From NCBI GenBank assembly GCA_964035575.1, contig OZ037866.1, forward strand, positions 620,001 to 684,000: a DNA stretch of 64,000 nucleotides. The letters are read 5' to 3'. This document shows, in pieces, positions 19,011 to 29,162 of this stretch. The notes under the pieces were generated by a model. The model searched no databases and was not told the DNA's origin. It saw nothing but the letters and a program-made list of their open reading frames with translations. The position numbers and the translations under genes were made by a program. Origin of the DNA: Rhynchopus sp. YZ270_cl-10. Taxonomy: Eukaryota; Euglenozoa; Diplonemea; Diplonemida; Diplonemidae. Positions within the stretch are counted from its first letter, which is position 1, and each line of letters starts with the position of its first letter.

Positions 19011-20583
19011 CTTCACTTTATTTTCTTTATTTTCTTTGTTTTCTGCTTTTCATCTGGGAATCTTTACATTTTTACCCCAATGAGCGCATGTTTAGGGGAG
19101 AAATGATAACCAATAAACAGCACCATCTCCCCCCTTGAGAACCAGATAGATCTTTACCGATCCTAGCAACGTAAAGACGTCGTGCAGGCGGGACTTCGCT
19201 CCCCCCACGTTTCTGTTCTCATTCCAGTGTTTGCACATCAAACGAAGTGGTCTTCGGTCCATTCCGCATTTCTCCTACACTTCCCTTCCCTTGGGCAGTT
19301 GTGTTGGTGCTTGCTAATCTCAAACGCCGTCTCAAAACTCATCACAAAAGTCGACACAAATGTGTTCTCAAACGTCGTCTCAAACAATTCTCATCAACCC
19401 CATTTGTGCGCAGCCACTAGTCAGTGGTGTTCCCTCCCCCGCCCCCCACGATTCTTTGGATGTGTGTGCACGAAAGAAATGCACATTTCATTTATTGAAG
19501 TTTTCTCTATTTTCCCGACATGTCCAGAATCATAGCTTGGTCGTCCCATTTGGAAAACTGCCAGTCGGTGGTTGAGCTTCTCCGTCTTAGTGGTGGAGCA
19601 GATCCTTTTAAAATGTCGCAACGAAAGCAAGGAAGAAAACCAGTAAAAAAAAAAAAAAAAAAAAAATGTCCAGATACGAAACGCATATTCAACCTTCTTT
19701 CATTTATTTGGTGATAAATTGATGACGTGTAGACACCTCGCTTTTTTCTCTTGTGAACTCCACGCGGTTATTTATTTTGTCTCGAACACGTAGTGTATTA
19801 AGAAGACAAAAAGAAAGCCAATGTTCAGATCGTGTATAACAGTATTCCCCTTGAATTCTTTCATCTTGCGCCAAGCTTTTTACCCCTATTTGGTTGCGTT
19901 CAACGAAAAAAACACTGTTATTTTTTATTGTTATCAAGATCAGTTGGTGGATGATATTGTCGTAGTTTTCCTCGGATGGTGGCTTCCCCAGAGAAAAAGG
20001 TAGCTTCATGTCTTTTTTGTTACAGTTTCCCTCCTTCTGGTTCGTTGTGCTGTCCCTCATCCAGTTGCTGACAAAATCATGACCCCTTCTTGTAGTTCCT
20101 TTCTCGTGTTCGCAGATGTGTCTACACTAGGGAGGAAGGACCCACTCATGGTTATATCGTACTTCGCTTGGTTGCCCAGGTTGTGCTTACGGCGCAGCAA
20201 CCGTCTTCATGTTCGAATACTGAGCTATGTCCGGCTCTGCTTTGCAGGCCTCACTTCCCAAATCTTGATTTGGAGATGACCTTCCTAAGCCTCAAGGGCA
20301 TGGCTGGTCTGCTGGATCCTTGAAAAGTTTCGAGGTTGGAGGGCGAGCGAATCATACGACCCTTTGCCAAATTTTTTTTGGTGAACTGCACCTCCTACTG
20401 CAAAGCGTACTCCTCCTATTTGCTCTCTTTTAAGGATCCTGTGAAGAAAAACCGTGGCTACTATCTAGTGATAGTAGTCTATAATCAAACAAAATTTTGG
20501 TGAACTGCACATCTGTAACGGTTTTCTGACAACCTCAGCGCGTTTGTGTATTTAGCGGAATGCAGAACACAACATTTTCCCTA
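19011..20583. other. Intergenic
   Basis: It has a class I variant (19454-19505, ATGTGTGTGCACGAAAG). 20078-20280 is GC-richer and open in one frame (MTPSCSSFLVFADVSTLGRK), possibly a gene relic, but nothing recognisable. The rest is T-rich. Confidence 0.4.
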
Positions 20584-20705
20584 CAGTCGCGACCGATATT
20601 ACGGACCGCCGAAATTATGGCCGAACCCAAAATCCGGCCATAATTTCGACCACCGTAATATCGACCAGCCGTAATATTAACCATCCGTAATATCGGTCGG
20701 GACTG
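20584..20705. mobile_element. TA-flanked MITE, CAGTCCCGACC family
   Basis: TA-CAGTCGCGACCGATATTACGG at the left and the complement GACTG-TA at the right; the interior repeats the CCGTAATATCG motif. A 45-bp relative is at 48847-48891. Fits a Stowaway-like Tc1/mariner derivative. Confidence 0.8.
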
Positions 20706-20851
20706 TAAGTACGAACAACAATTCAACCATCACAGAATTCCCCTACATAAGTAACTTTGCATCTTTGCATACACAAACAAACACCGCACTTTCTCTCTCT
20801 CTTTTCTTCCCCGCCCCTTTCCCCCGCTTTTCTTCTCCGGCACACCGTTCG

Positions 20852-21964
20852 ATGGGAATGCAGCAGATGCCTGAGACCACCGAGGTTCCGCAGAAGCGTG
20901 AGATGTGGCGTGTGCAGGTCACCCTGAATGTGAGAGGTGAGAGCGCTGATGCGGACGTGCCCGGACCTATTGTCAAGGTGCTTCAGAGAACCGATCTGTT
21001 CTGGTACAACAACGCCCGCGTCGCGAGGCTGGAGGAGGGACAGCAGTGTGTCATCCAGTACCCGTTTGAGAGGGAGTACAACGAGGGGCTGGAGGAGGAG
21101 TTCTTCCAGCAGCTGTCGCACATGGGGGAGCTTGTGGAGAGGCTGGACAAGAAGGCCGCGAAGGAGCTGACGTCGCAGATGAAGCGCCCGCCGTGCTACT
21201 CTCAGCAGGTTCTTCGCAAGGCGACCCCGAAGGAGATTGACTCTGGCTGCGCAATGCAGCTGTCCCGCAGGCGTCGTGGAGGCAAGAAGGTGCGCAAGGC
21301 TGACACACCACCGCCGCTGTGCGACCAGGATGAGGACCTCTACTGTAGCCGCAACTCCTCGGAGGAGGGGATGGACAAATTGTCGCCGTCGCTGCGTGCG
21401 GGGAGTTCGGTCGGATCGGCACGGTCGCAGACGACAGAGGTGCTCTCGGCGACTTCGGGGGAGGAGAGTGCTGAGTCGGTGGCGTCGTTCCTGAATGCGC
21501 AAAGACAGCAGCTCAACCAGTTCTCTGCAGAGACGCTCGCGAGGCTGGTTGCGTTGCAGCAGACCATGGCGGTTGCGCAGCAGGTTCCTAACCTCCAGCA
21601 GGTCTTGCCGCAGATGGGAGGTGTGGCGCCGTCGGTGGATCCGGCGCTGTTGTTGCAGCTGGCGGCAGGTGGGGCGGCAGGTAATGCTGGTGTGATGGGG
21701 AATGTGAATGTCATGCAACAAATGCAGCAGCTCCAGCAGCTGCAGGCGCAGGCAGGGCAGCCCCAAGTGGACAGCCGTGTCATGCTCGCTGTGATGCAGC
21801 AGCAGCAGATCCAGATGCTTCAGTCGTTGCTGGCCAACACAATGCAAGGGCAAATGCAGGCAAACCCCTTCCAAAACATCCCCGCCGCAGCAGCAGCAGC
21901 GGCAGCAGCAGCAGCAGCCTCGGGTGTTCCACAGCAGCCCAACATGTGGAATGGGGCGTGTTAA
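20852..21964 (+). CDS. Gln/Ala-rich protein of unknown function
   Basis: 370 residues from the ATG at 20852; the open frame extends upstream only through a pyrimidine-rich leader. Residues about 1-100 look globular: WRVQVTLNVRG, VKVLQRTDLFWYNNARVARL, then a helical FEREYNEGLEEEFFQQLSHM. Residues about 130-140 are a basic patch (SRRRRGGKKVRK) that could be a nuclear signal. The middle is Ser-rich and acidic. The C-terminal 200 residues are rich in Gln, Met and Ala, with QQMQQLQQLQ and a run of about 14 Ala after NIP. Such tails are common in transcription and RNA-binding factors, but no DNA- or RNA-binding domain is recognised, so this is inference only. The exon has very high GC and no homopolymer runs besides the Ala codons. 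Confidence 0.7.
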   Translation: MGMQQMPETTEVPQKREMWRVQVTLNVRGESADADVPGPIVKVLQRTDLFWYNNARVARLEEGQQCVIQYPFEREYNEGLEEEFFQQLSHMGELVERLDKKAAKELTSQMKRPPCYSQQVLRKATPKEIDSGCAMQLSRRRRGGKKVRKADTPPPLCDQDEDLYCSRNSSEEGMDKLSPSLRAGSSVGSARSQTTEVLSATSGEESAESVASFLNAQRQQLNQFSAETLARLVALQQTMAVAQQVPNLQQVLPQMGGVAPSVDPALLLQLAAGGAAGNAGVMGNVNVMQQMQQLQQLQAQAGQPQVDSRVMLAVMQQQQIQMLQSLLANTMQGQMQANPFQNIPAAAAAAAAAAAASGVPQQPNMWNGAC

Positions 21965-22493
21965 AAAAGAAATGTGTTGCGGAAAAGCAAAAAAAATAAA
22001 TAAAATCTGGCAAGATTATCAAAAAAAACAATAAAAAAAAACAATCGTGTTGTAGAGAGAGACCATTCCTCTATTTCCAGGAGGAGGGGCTCTAAAATAT
22101 TTCAAAAACAAAAAAAAAAGAACAAAAAAACAAAAAAAATAAAACAAAGCAGGAACACATAGAAAAATATGTGATTTCTGGAGAAAAAAAACCACTAAAA
22201 AAAGCAAAAAAAAAAAAAAAAAAAAAACAGAAAGTAAATAAAAGAAAAAGGGGTGAGGGGAGGGAGAGGAGGGAAAAGATCAGTCCATAGTTCCTCAGGG
22301 TTTCATTCATTCTCTGCTGCTCTTAAGGGGTGAAAAGTCCGTGGTGTGACGGTTCTGAGAACGTACCAGACCTCCCCCCCCTTTTTTTTCTGAGTGATTT
22401 TTCCTTTTCCTTTTTTAAATTTTTGTGTTGCAAAAAATATTTAAAAAAAAGTCATGACTTTTTTTTTTTTGACATGGTGAATTGTTGACACCT

Positions 22494-22524
22494 GGTGGAG
22501 AGCATCCTAACGGGATGTCTACAC
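22494..22524 (+). repeat. Class III hairpin
   Basis: GTGGAG...CTACAC close the stem; the inner CATCC/GGATG pairs around TAACG. An A-run tail follows. Confidence 0.65.
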
Positions 22525-23196
22525 TACAAAATAACCAAAAAAAAAAAAAAACGGGAAAAGAAATACAGGGAAAAGAAAAGAAAAAGACGGCTGTTGTCTT
22601 TTATTTCTTTTCAATTTTATTTTATTTTATTTTTTGTTTTATTTTTTTTTATTATGATTAATGCTTCTTTGTGTGTTTCTTTTGTTGATATCCCCAGTGA
22701 GAAAAAATGAACAAAAAAAAAGCAAGGAACAGAGAACGCAACTGGTTGTGTCCATATACGGTCGCTTTTGTGCAAAAAAAGGAAAGAAAACAAAGAAAGA
22801 AAAAAAGAGAAAAAAAACACAAACCAAACCCGAAAAAAGCACATCGATGACCCATATTGGAATTGCACCCTCTTTTTTTGTGCACAACCAGTTTTTTTCT
22901 ATTCTTTATTTTTTTTTTTTTTTTTCACTCAGGGATTATTTCCCCCATCCATATTTCATTCACATCCCCTTCCCGACCCCCCTTTTATCCCTTTACCCTC
23001 CTATTTTTCAAAAAAACGCAAAAAAAAAAAAAAAAACAAACAAGCAAAACCAAAAGCAAAAGCAAAAGCAAAAACAAAAACAAAAAAAAAGTGGATATTC
23101 CTTCGTTACAAAAGGGGGGGGGGAAATGTCATAGGTAGAACGCCACTCGTAGTTCAGATCCCAACGTAAAGCGTAGGTTTCGGCATATATTTTTTT

Positions 23197-23372
23197 TGTC
23201 ACCTCATGAAATGAAGGAGGAAGTAGAAACAAAGCATTTTGAACACACTTTGTGGTTCTAGGGACGAACCGCGCTGCAGAGCCACTCCTCACCAAACAGG
23301 CCGAGGTGTGCGTTTCACCACAACCTCTCTCCCATGGGTTTTATCGTGTGATGAGTGTTAAGTTTCTATTTT
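23197..23372 (+). repeat. 175-bp dispersed repeat, copy 2
   Basis: Near-identical to 4295-4470, same strand, small insertions and deletions only. Confidence 0.7.
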
Positions 23373-24922
23373 TCAAAACTTCATTTTTTGGTTTTTTTTG
23401 GTTTTGTTTTTGCAATTCATCTTCATCGAGCTTGTTTGGATGAGAGGTGTACCTTATTTATTTTATTTTTCTTCTGCAAACATTTTGCTTTTTTTAAGCG
23501 ACGATGTTAGTGCAGAATCTTTTCATTTTTCTTTTCATTTTTTTTTTTTTTTGGTGATTATCGAAAAAAATAGGGAACCTGGTTATTAGGAGAATGTGGG
23601 AAAGAAGGAAACCAATCCTTATCATTTGCACACCTTCCTGAGTATGGGAGCCACACAAAGACTTCCCCTCTCCTCGACACCTTTTTTCCTTTTTTCGGCA
23701 TTTTGCATTTTTTTTTTTTTTTTTTTTTGTTGTTGTTTTGTTGTGTTTTTTTTTTTTTTTTGAGTTTGATGCGTGATAAGGCTTTCTTCAGTGATTCCAC
23801 AAAGCAAGAAATGTCTGATAGAAAATTAGTTGTTTATTTCTTGCCCCAATTTTAAAAATGGAAATTTAACACTTTTCCCACTATTTGAAGATCAGTGTAT
23901 GTGCATTTCTAAAACCTGGGCGCTTTGGTGTTCCACAAAATGTGTCAGCGATCTGTCAGCAACCTGTCAGGTTTGGGCCTTTGTGGAACACGAGATTCTT
24001 TTTTGATATTTTTTTTTTTTTGCGTTATTTGCCCTCCCTCCATCACCTCATTACCCCTATTATTATTTTTTAAAAAAAGTGACCCTTCCCACCTCACCTT
24101 GAACAGTACTTTGAACAACAAACAAAACAAAAATCAACAAAAATCTATCAACAAAAAAAAAAAAAAAACAAAAAAAAACAAAAAAAATGATAGTTGTTCA
24201 TCGCCAACAATCTCTTTTTCCTTTCCATTTACCCCCTCTCTCTCACTCCCCTCCCTCCCCTTTCAGCTTCTCACTGCATTGCTGTATTTTTTGTTGTAGT
24301 TAATCACGGTACCGGTATCGAAAATCCCACTCCTGGGTCACGTATACAGTAGGTTCGGTGCAGACGCGAGGGCCTCTCGTGTGTTGCATGGGTGTGTTTT
24401 TTGGGGGTGGGGGGTTTCTTTGAAAGGAGTGCCTGCGTCTGCCTCAGCGGTGTAGCGTTTACACTTCTTCAACTTCTCTTTAAATTTAAGGTGGTTAAGC
24501 ATGAAACATTTAGGTTCATAATTTTTTGAAAAAAAAAGTTAAGTGCAGCCATTCTATCGACGTTTCTTGAAAAGGTGCGTCACAGTAAAGATTTTCTGCA
24601 TTTTTTTTTCTTTTTTTTGCTGCGCATCCCTGAGTGGGGGAATCCGGGTTCCGTAACGTAGCTTTCAACTACAGCAGTGCGGTGGAGAAGTGAAAAAGAA
24701 AAAAAAACAAGAAAAAAAAAATCCATTTTCCCTGCCCCATATCCCCCCCTCCCTTTACCCAGAGTTTCCATCAAAGGTGTGCTGTATCCATCCTTGCAAA
24801 CAGTTTCCCTTCCCTTTTTTTCCCCCTCCCTTTTTCCAGCCCCTTTGTTCTATCCAGTTCAACCTTCCCCAGAAATCTTCTTTATTTTAAGTCCCATATT
24901 GTCTCCCTTCATTTTCCCATGG

Positions 24923-24958
<36 letters not shown>

Positions 24959-24963
24959 AGTAA

Positions 24964-25010
24964 GTGCCTGCGTCCGCCGATGAACGGTGAGGCGTTTGCA
25001 CTTTCAACTT
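24964..25010 (+). repeat. Class II hairpin module
   Basis: GTGCCTGCGTCC, then GAGGCGTTTGCAC and TTTCAACTT. GTGC pairs with GCAC. Relatives: 24429, 34243, 42606, 45440, 48170, 49502, 54751, 55680. Confidence 0.65.
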
Positions 25011-26042
25011 TTTTTTTTTTCCCTTCTCCCTTTTGCTTTTTGTTTTATATTCGAAGCACCCCTTAAATGCACTTTCTAAGCGCATTCTTTCCTCTTCCTC
25101 TTCCCCTTCCCCCTTTTTTTTGAAAAAAAAATTGCTCTCTTTTTCTTTTTTTAAAAAAAGCCCAGGGATCACTCGGGGGGGCCAATTAATTTAAAGTATA
25201 AAGTATACAGCGCGGAAACCCATTTTGAGCGTGTAAATCTGTGAAATAAAGTATACGGGGGGTGGTGCTCTGGAAGGGGGTCGATATTGACAGGTCACTG
25301 ACAGGTCGTTGACCGATTTTCCCATAGCACTTTTTTGGGGTTTTTTTTTTAAATTTTTCGGTGCTTCGGATTCTGTACGTTCTGTGAATGGGGTCACTTT
25401 GCGGTGAGAAATGATCATTTTTTGACCTAAAATGCATCAGTTTTTACAGGACATTTTTCAGGTTTTGTGTGTAAAAAAAACTCTGGTTATCACTTGACTT
25501 TGAAGGAAAAGTGCAAAGTGAACAGACTTGAGGACATGAAGAAGTTCCTCCTCTAGCCCCATCACACTCTGCTGCAGTTAGAGGGGTTTAGCTACGGATC
25601 CTGCTTGTGGGTGCTCCCTGCTGATGTACCACAGCTTGTGGTCTGTCGTGCACCCTTCTCCGGACAGCTTACTCACCTCCTATCCGAAAAAATTGCCCCA
25701 AAATTTGAATCCTATTTTGAGATGATTTAAAAAAACCCCAAAAACCCTGTAAAATCGAGCCAACTCAATCTCTGAAAAAGCCTATGACTTGAAAAGGATT
25801 TTGTACGTTTCGACCTATATCAGGAAAAAAGTATGCTTCCGGTAGGTTTCTTTAACGGTCGTTTTATGTCTTTTTTTTTTCTTTTTTTTTCCAACCCCGA
25901 TAACCCGCCTTTGCTTTTAGAAGGATATGCTTCAAAATCAGTTCTGGGTAATTCCTGCACGGAATCTTGCCTAATTAGATACGTTTGTTCAGGTAGCACA
26001 AAGGGAGGATTTTTTTTTTTCTTTTTGATAACGAATATTCAC

Positions 26043-26080
26043 AAGGTGACTAAAGCACGAGAGGCTTAGGATCATCTTAT
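26043..26080 (+). repeat. Class I hairpin, near consensus
   Basis: AAGGTGA pairs with TCATCTT and CTAAAGC with GCTTAG, loop ACGAGAG, then TATAAACTTTTC. Confidence 0.75.
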
Positions 26081-26131
26081 AAACTTTTCATTCCCCTCTT
26101 TTTCGTTAAGGTTTCTTGATACCGCGGGAAT

Positions 26132-26302
26132 ATGTTGGGGTTTAGAGCGATGGGTAGTTTGGCCAACTTTTTCATCTCCGGCTATCCATCAGCACTTCCC
26201 AGCACTATTTACGTAAACGGTATGAGGGTTGAACCCCCTGACCACTTTCATTGGGTGACTGTGCGTGGTTTAAAATACGAGGACCGTCTCTTTTGGGAGT
26301 GA
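26132..26302 (+). CDS. Possible small protein or exon, 56 residues
   Basis: ATG to TGA, with an in-frame stop just upstream. The product (MLGFRAMGSLANFFISGYPS, ending GLKYEDRLFWE) has balanced composition and a higher GC than its flanks, unlike the neighbouring spurious frames. It could equally be an internal exon. No family recognised; no in-frame splice partner identified. Confidence 0.3.
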   Translation: MLGFRAMGSLANFFISGYPSALPSTIYVNGMRVEPPDHFHWVTVRGLKYEDRLFWE

Positions 26303-26791
26303 AACACTCCCCAAGGTGAGGCCTTGGTATTTGTATCCTTCCTCACGAACCGAGCCCCTCCGGGCTGTGCCAACGCTTCCTTCTTTTCTTTAGTTCGGAG
26401 GGAGGGGTGTCATGTTAGTGGTCTGTGGGTCTGTGAAGACAAAAACATAATGAATGCTATTCAATCAAAAGCGCAATCGGGGGGGTTGGAAAATTTCAAA
26501 AAAAAAAAAAAAAAAAAAAAAGGCAAAAATAAAAAAAACGGACAGTCAGAACCATTTCCCCCCAAAATATTTGAAAGTATGGAACTTCCCCTGGTCTCCT
26601 TGGTCTTATTGTATTTGTAGAGAGCCTTCTGAGCAATATGGAGTAAATAGTGAGAACCGAAGGAATTCCAACAAAGAGGTGGAGTTTTTTTTTTGAGGAC
26701 CAATCGTTGCTGGCAGTTGAATTGACACAAAAAAGAGGGGTCCAGAGCGTTCAATCCGCGAGTGAAAGTATTTTTTTTTCTTCTTTTTTTA

Positions 26792-26888
26792 AAGGTGACT
26801 AAGCGTACGAGATTGATGAATAACCAATGTTCAAAACATTAAGTAACCTAATCAGACTAAGCGTACGAGAGGCTTAGGGTCATCTTAT
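26792..26888 (+). repeat. Double class I hairpin split by a 42-bp linker
   Basis: GACTAAGCGTACGAGA occurs at 26797-26812 and again at 26855-26870. Between them is a 42-bp sequence beginning TTGATGAATAACC and ending CTAATCA. The same linker joins two class I copies at 45642-45747. Confidence 0.8.
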
Positions 26889-27021
26889 AAACTTTTCTTT
26901 TATTTTACACCCAAAGCCCACAAAGTCCCCCTTCTTTTAATTTTTCTACAGCATCATGGACGCTGTCGAACCCTTCAGATGGGTTTTCTTCTGCCCCGGA
27001 AAATTCAAAAAAAAAACTTTG

Positions 27022-27062
27022 AGTACAGACCCTATACACTTAGGCGATTGCCGATACAAAAA
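27022..27062 (+). repeat. Class VI module
   Basis: GAGTACAGACCCTATACAC, then TTAGGCGATTGCCGATACAAAAA. Relatives: 30648, 44853, 44985, 49045, 60530. Confidence 0.55.
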
Positions 27063-27096
27063 TGAAATAACTAGTGGCGCACATACCATTGGATTA

Positions 27097-27233
27097 ATGG
27101 TGGCAGTATTGTGATGGGAGCCCATTGGAATGCGCAAAATACATCAAAATACATCACAATACACGTGTATTGTGATGTATTTTTGATGTATTTTGCGTAT
27201 TCCAATGGGCTCCCATCACAATACTGCCACCAT
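27097..27233. mobile_element. 137-bp near-perfect palindrome flanked by CATTGGAT
   Basis: ATGGTGGCAGTATTGTGATG and onward folds on its own complement with only about two differences; the centre is ACACGTGT. TA flanks the palindrome, and CATTGGAT stands beyond it on both sides, a likely 8-bp target duplication if TA belongs to the element. Confidence 0.8.
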
Positions 27234-27239
27234 TACATT

Positions 27240-29162
27240 GGATGTAGACACTAATAACTAAGTGTCTGAGAAGGAAAAAAAGTAAAGAAAAGTATGTAGA
27301 ATATAGACACCTAGAGGAGGCAGGGGTTTGTGTGGAGGGAGAGGGATCGAGAGAATGGCACACAAGGTGTGTCATTCCCTGGATCCTCGAGAGGGAAAAT
27401 TGGGAGGGAGGGGGGAAAAAACGAAAAAAAAAAAAAACTGCCATGGAAAATTGCCACACAGTTTGTGCAATGACACTCTTTCCAACCGTTTTTACTTTAC
27501 CTTTATTTTTTTTTGTTTTTTTTTGTTTTTTTGGTGCTGCGTCGGATACGTTTTCAACCATTTTTCGCTTCTTCATTTTGTCCCCCTTTTCCTCTTTTTT
27601 TTAAAGGATAGCGTTGGGATCACACATGTGACGACACGTTGTCAATTTTTTTTCATTATAGAGGGGTGAAAGAGAAGGATGGTTGACCGTATTTCTGGTG
27701 TATTTTTCCTATCAGAACATGTCCAAAGAAAAAAAGGAAAAAGAACAGCATAACTTTGTGCGTTCTTTTCTTTTTTCCTGATGTATTCTGGGAGTTATTG
27801 GTTCACCAAGAGCCAATCATCAGGTCACACTTCCCCAGAACGAAGTGAACACCTGCACCTCTCTCATCATTTTCTCTTTTCTTCCTCTCTCTTCCCCCAC
27901 CCCCCGCCCCTTGCCATACTCTGGGTACTGCACATTTTCTTTTAAAAAAAATTTTTCCACTAAAAGGCTGGATATTAGAACAAAAAAAAGAAGAAAACAA
28001 TGTGACTCACTGTGCGAGAGAGGTGAAAAGGTTCTGCCGGACTCATTTTTTTTTGTCTCAAACCTGCGAATTGCTCTCTTCAGGATGGAGAAATATCTTG
28101 GGGGAAAAAAAAAAGCTAAACACAAAGCAAAGCGTTCTGTCTTTATATGTGAAACCTCATTTTTTTTCTTCTTTTTTGTGGACAGGGGGAAGTTTTTTTC
28201 ATCTTTCAAGGAGGGGATGGGGGGGGTGTTTTGTATTTTTTTTTTTCTCTGTTTTCCCCCTTTCTCATCCCCCTTCCCCTTATCCCCTTCCCAACATTCC
28301 CGTATATGAGTATTCCCAAAAGGGGTGCCATTTTACAAGAAACGAAACCCCATTCTAAACCCCTCCTCCCCTCCACAACCTGCCCAGAAAGTTGCTCTCT
28401 CGCTAGGTTGGGTTCACAGAGGGGGGGGGAGGGGAAAAAAAAAGGGTACCGTATTGGTAAATTATCGACCGTAATAATGTTCGACCTTTTCAGGATATTT
28501 CTGGAAATTCGACCTTTTTCACGATAATTTGTACGAATACAATAAAAAGGAGTGTTCACCCCCCACTTTTTATACCCCCCATCACTGCGAAAACACTGTT
28601 TTCAGGATTGTCAAGGGGAGATAAGGGAAATGGAGAGGGGAAAAAAAATCTAAATGAAAAGTGGCACGGTGTGCACACAAAGTGACCACAGTTCTATTTT
28701 CAATTGATTTTTTTTCTCTTCCAAAAATTTTTTTAAAATAATTTGCGTGGAAAGTGGAACATTACCCTATGTGGCAACACAAAGGGCAACTACGCTGATC
28801 CAACCATCTTTTTTCAAAAAAAAAAAAAAAAGCAAAAAGAGGAGAGCAGGGAAGTGTGCGTTGCTGGTGCTTATTTAAAAAAAAAAAACAAACCCTTTTT
28901 TCGTTTTGAGACAACATCAACAACGATATCAACAATGGTGGAGCTCATCCCTCGGGTTGTCTACACTAAGTTTTCAACAACAAAAAAGGTAGGGGATGTC
29001 TTTCTTTGCGTTCCTTTTTTTTTTTTTTTTCTTTTTTTTTTTTCTTTTGTCACCACACCACCAGCCAACGTCTCACTCTCTCTCTCTCTCTCTCTCTCTT
29101 CACCATCCCCATCCCCTCCCTATATCGTGAGAATTGCTCTTTTTTTTTTTTTTATTCCACAG
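27240..29162. other. Gene-free stretch
   Basis: T- and C-rich low complexity, a TC microsatellite (about 29070-29100) and class III hairpins at 28741-28800 and 28938-28966. No gene. Confidence 0.5.

Larger units (their letters stand above)
21965..26131. other. 4.2-kb gene-free stretch, homopolymer-rich
   Basis: Long A- and T-runs dominate (for example T32 at about 24926). It contains a class III hairpin (22494-22524), the second 175-bp repeat (23197-23372), class II modules (24429-24478, 24964-25010), a hairpin GTGTTCCACAAA/TTTGTGGAACAC (23928-24000) and a stretch at 25380-25450 similar to 16790-16860 in the island. Many open frames exist here only because of homopolymers. Confidence 0.55.

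Noticed and set aside
20078-20280. 67-residue frame with moderate GC
   Set aside because: No recognisable family, no splice context and no supporting neighbour; kept only as a note.
26044-26080. Class I as tRNA genes
   Set aside because: About 35 bases long, one hairpin, no A/B boxes or cloverleaf.
26956-27114. 52-residue frame after a CTACAG site (MDAVEPFRWVFFCPGKF)
   Set aside because: Only the first 17 residues look protein-like; the rest runs through a class VI module and into the palindrome. A short exon is possible but unsupported.
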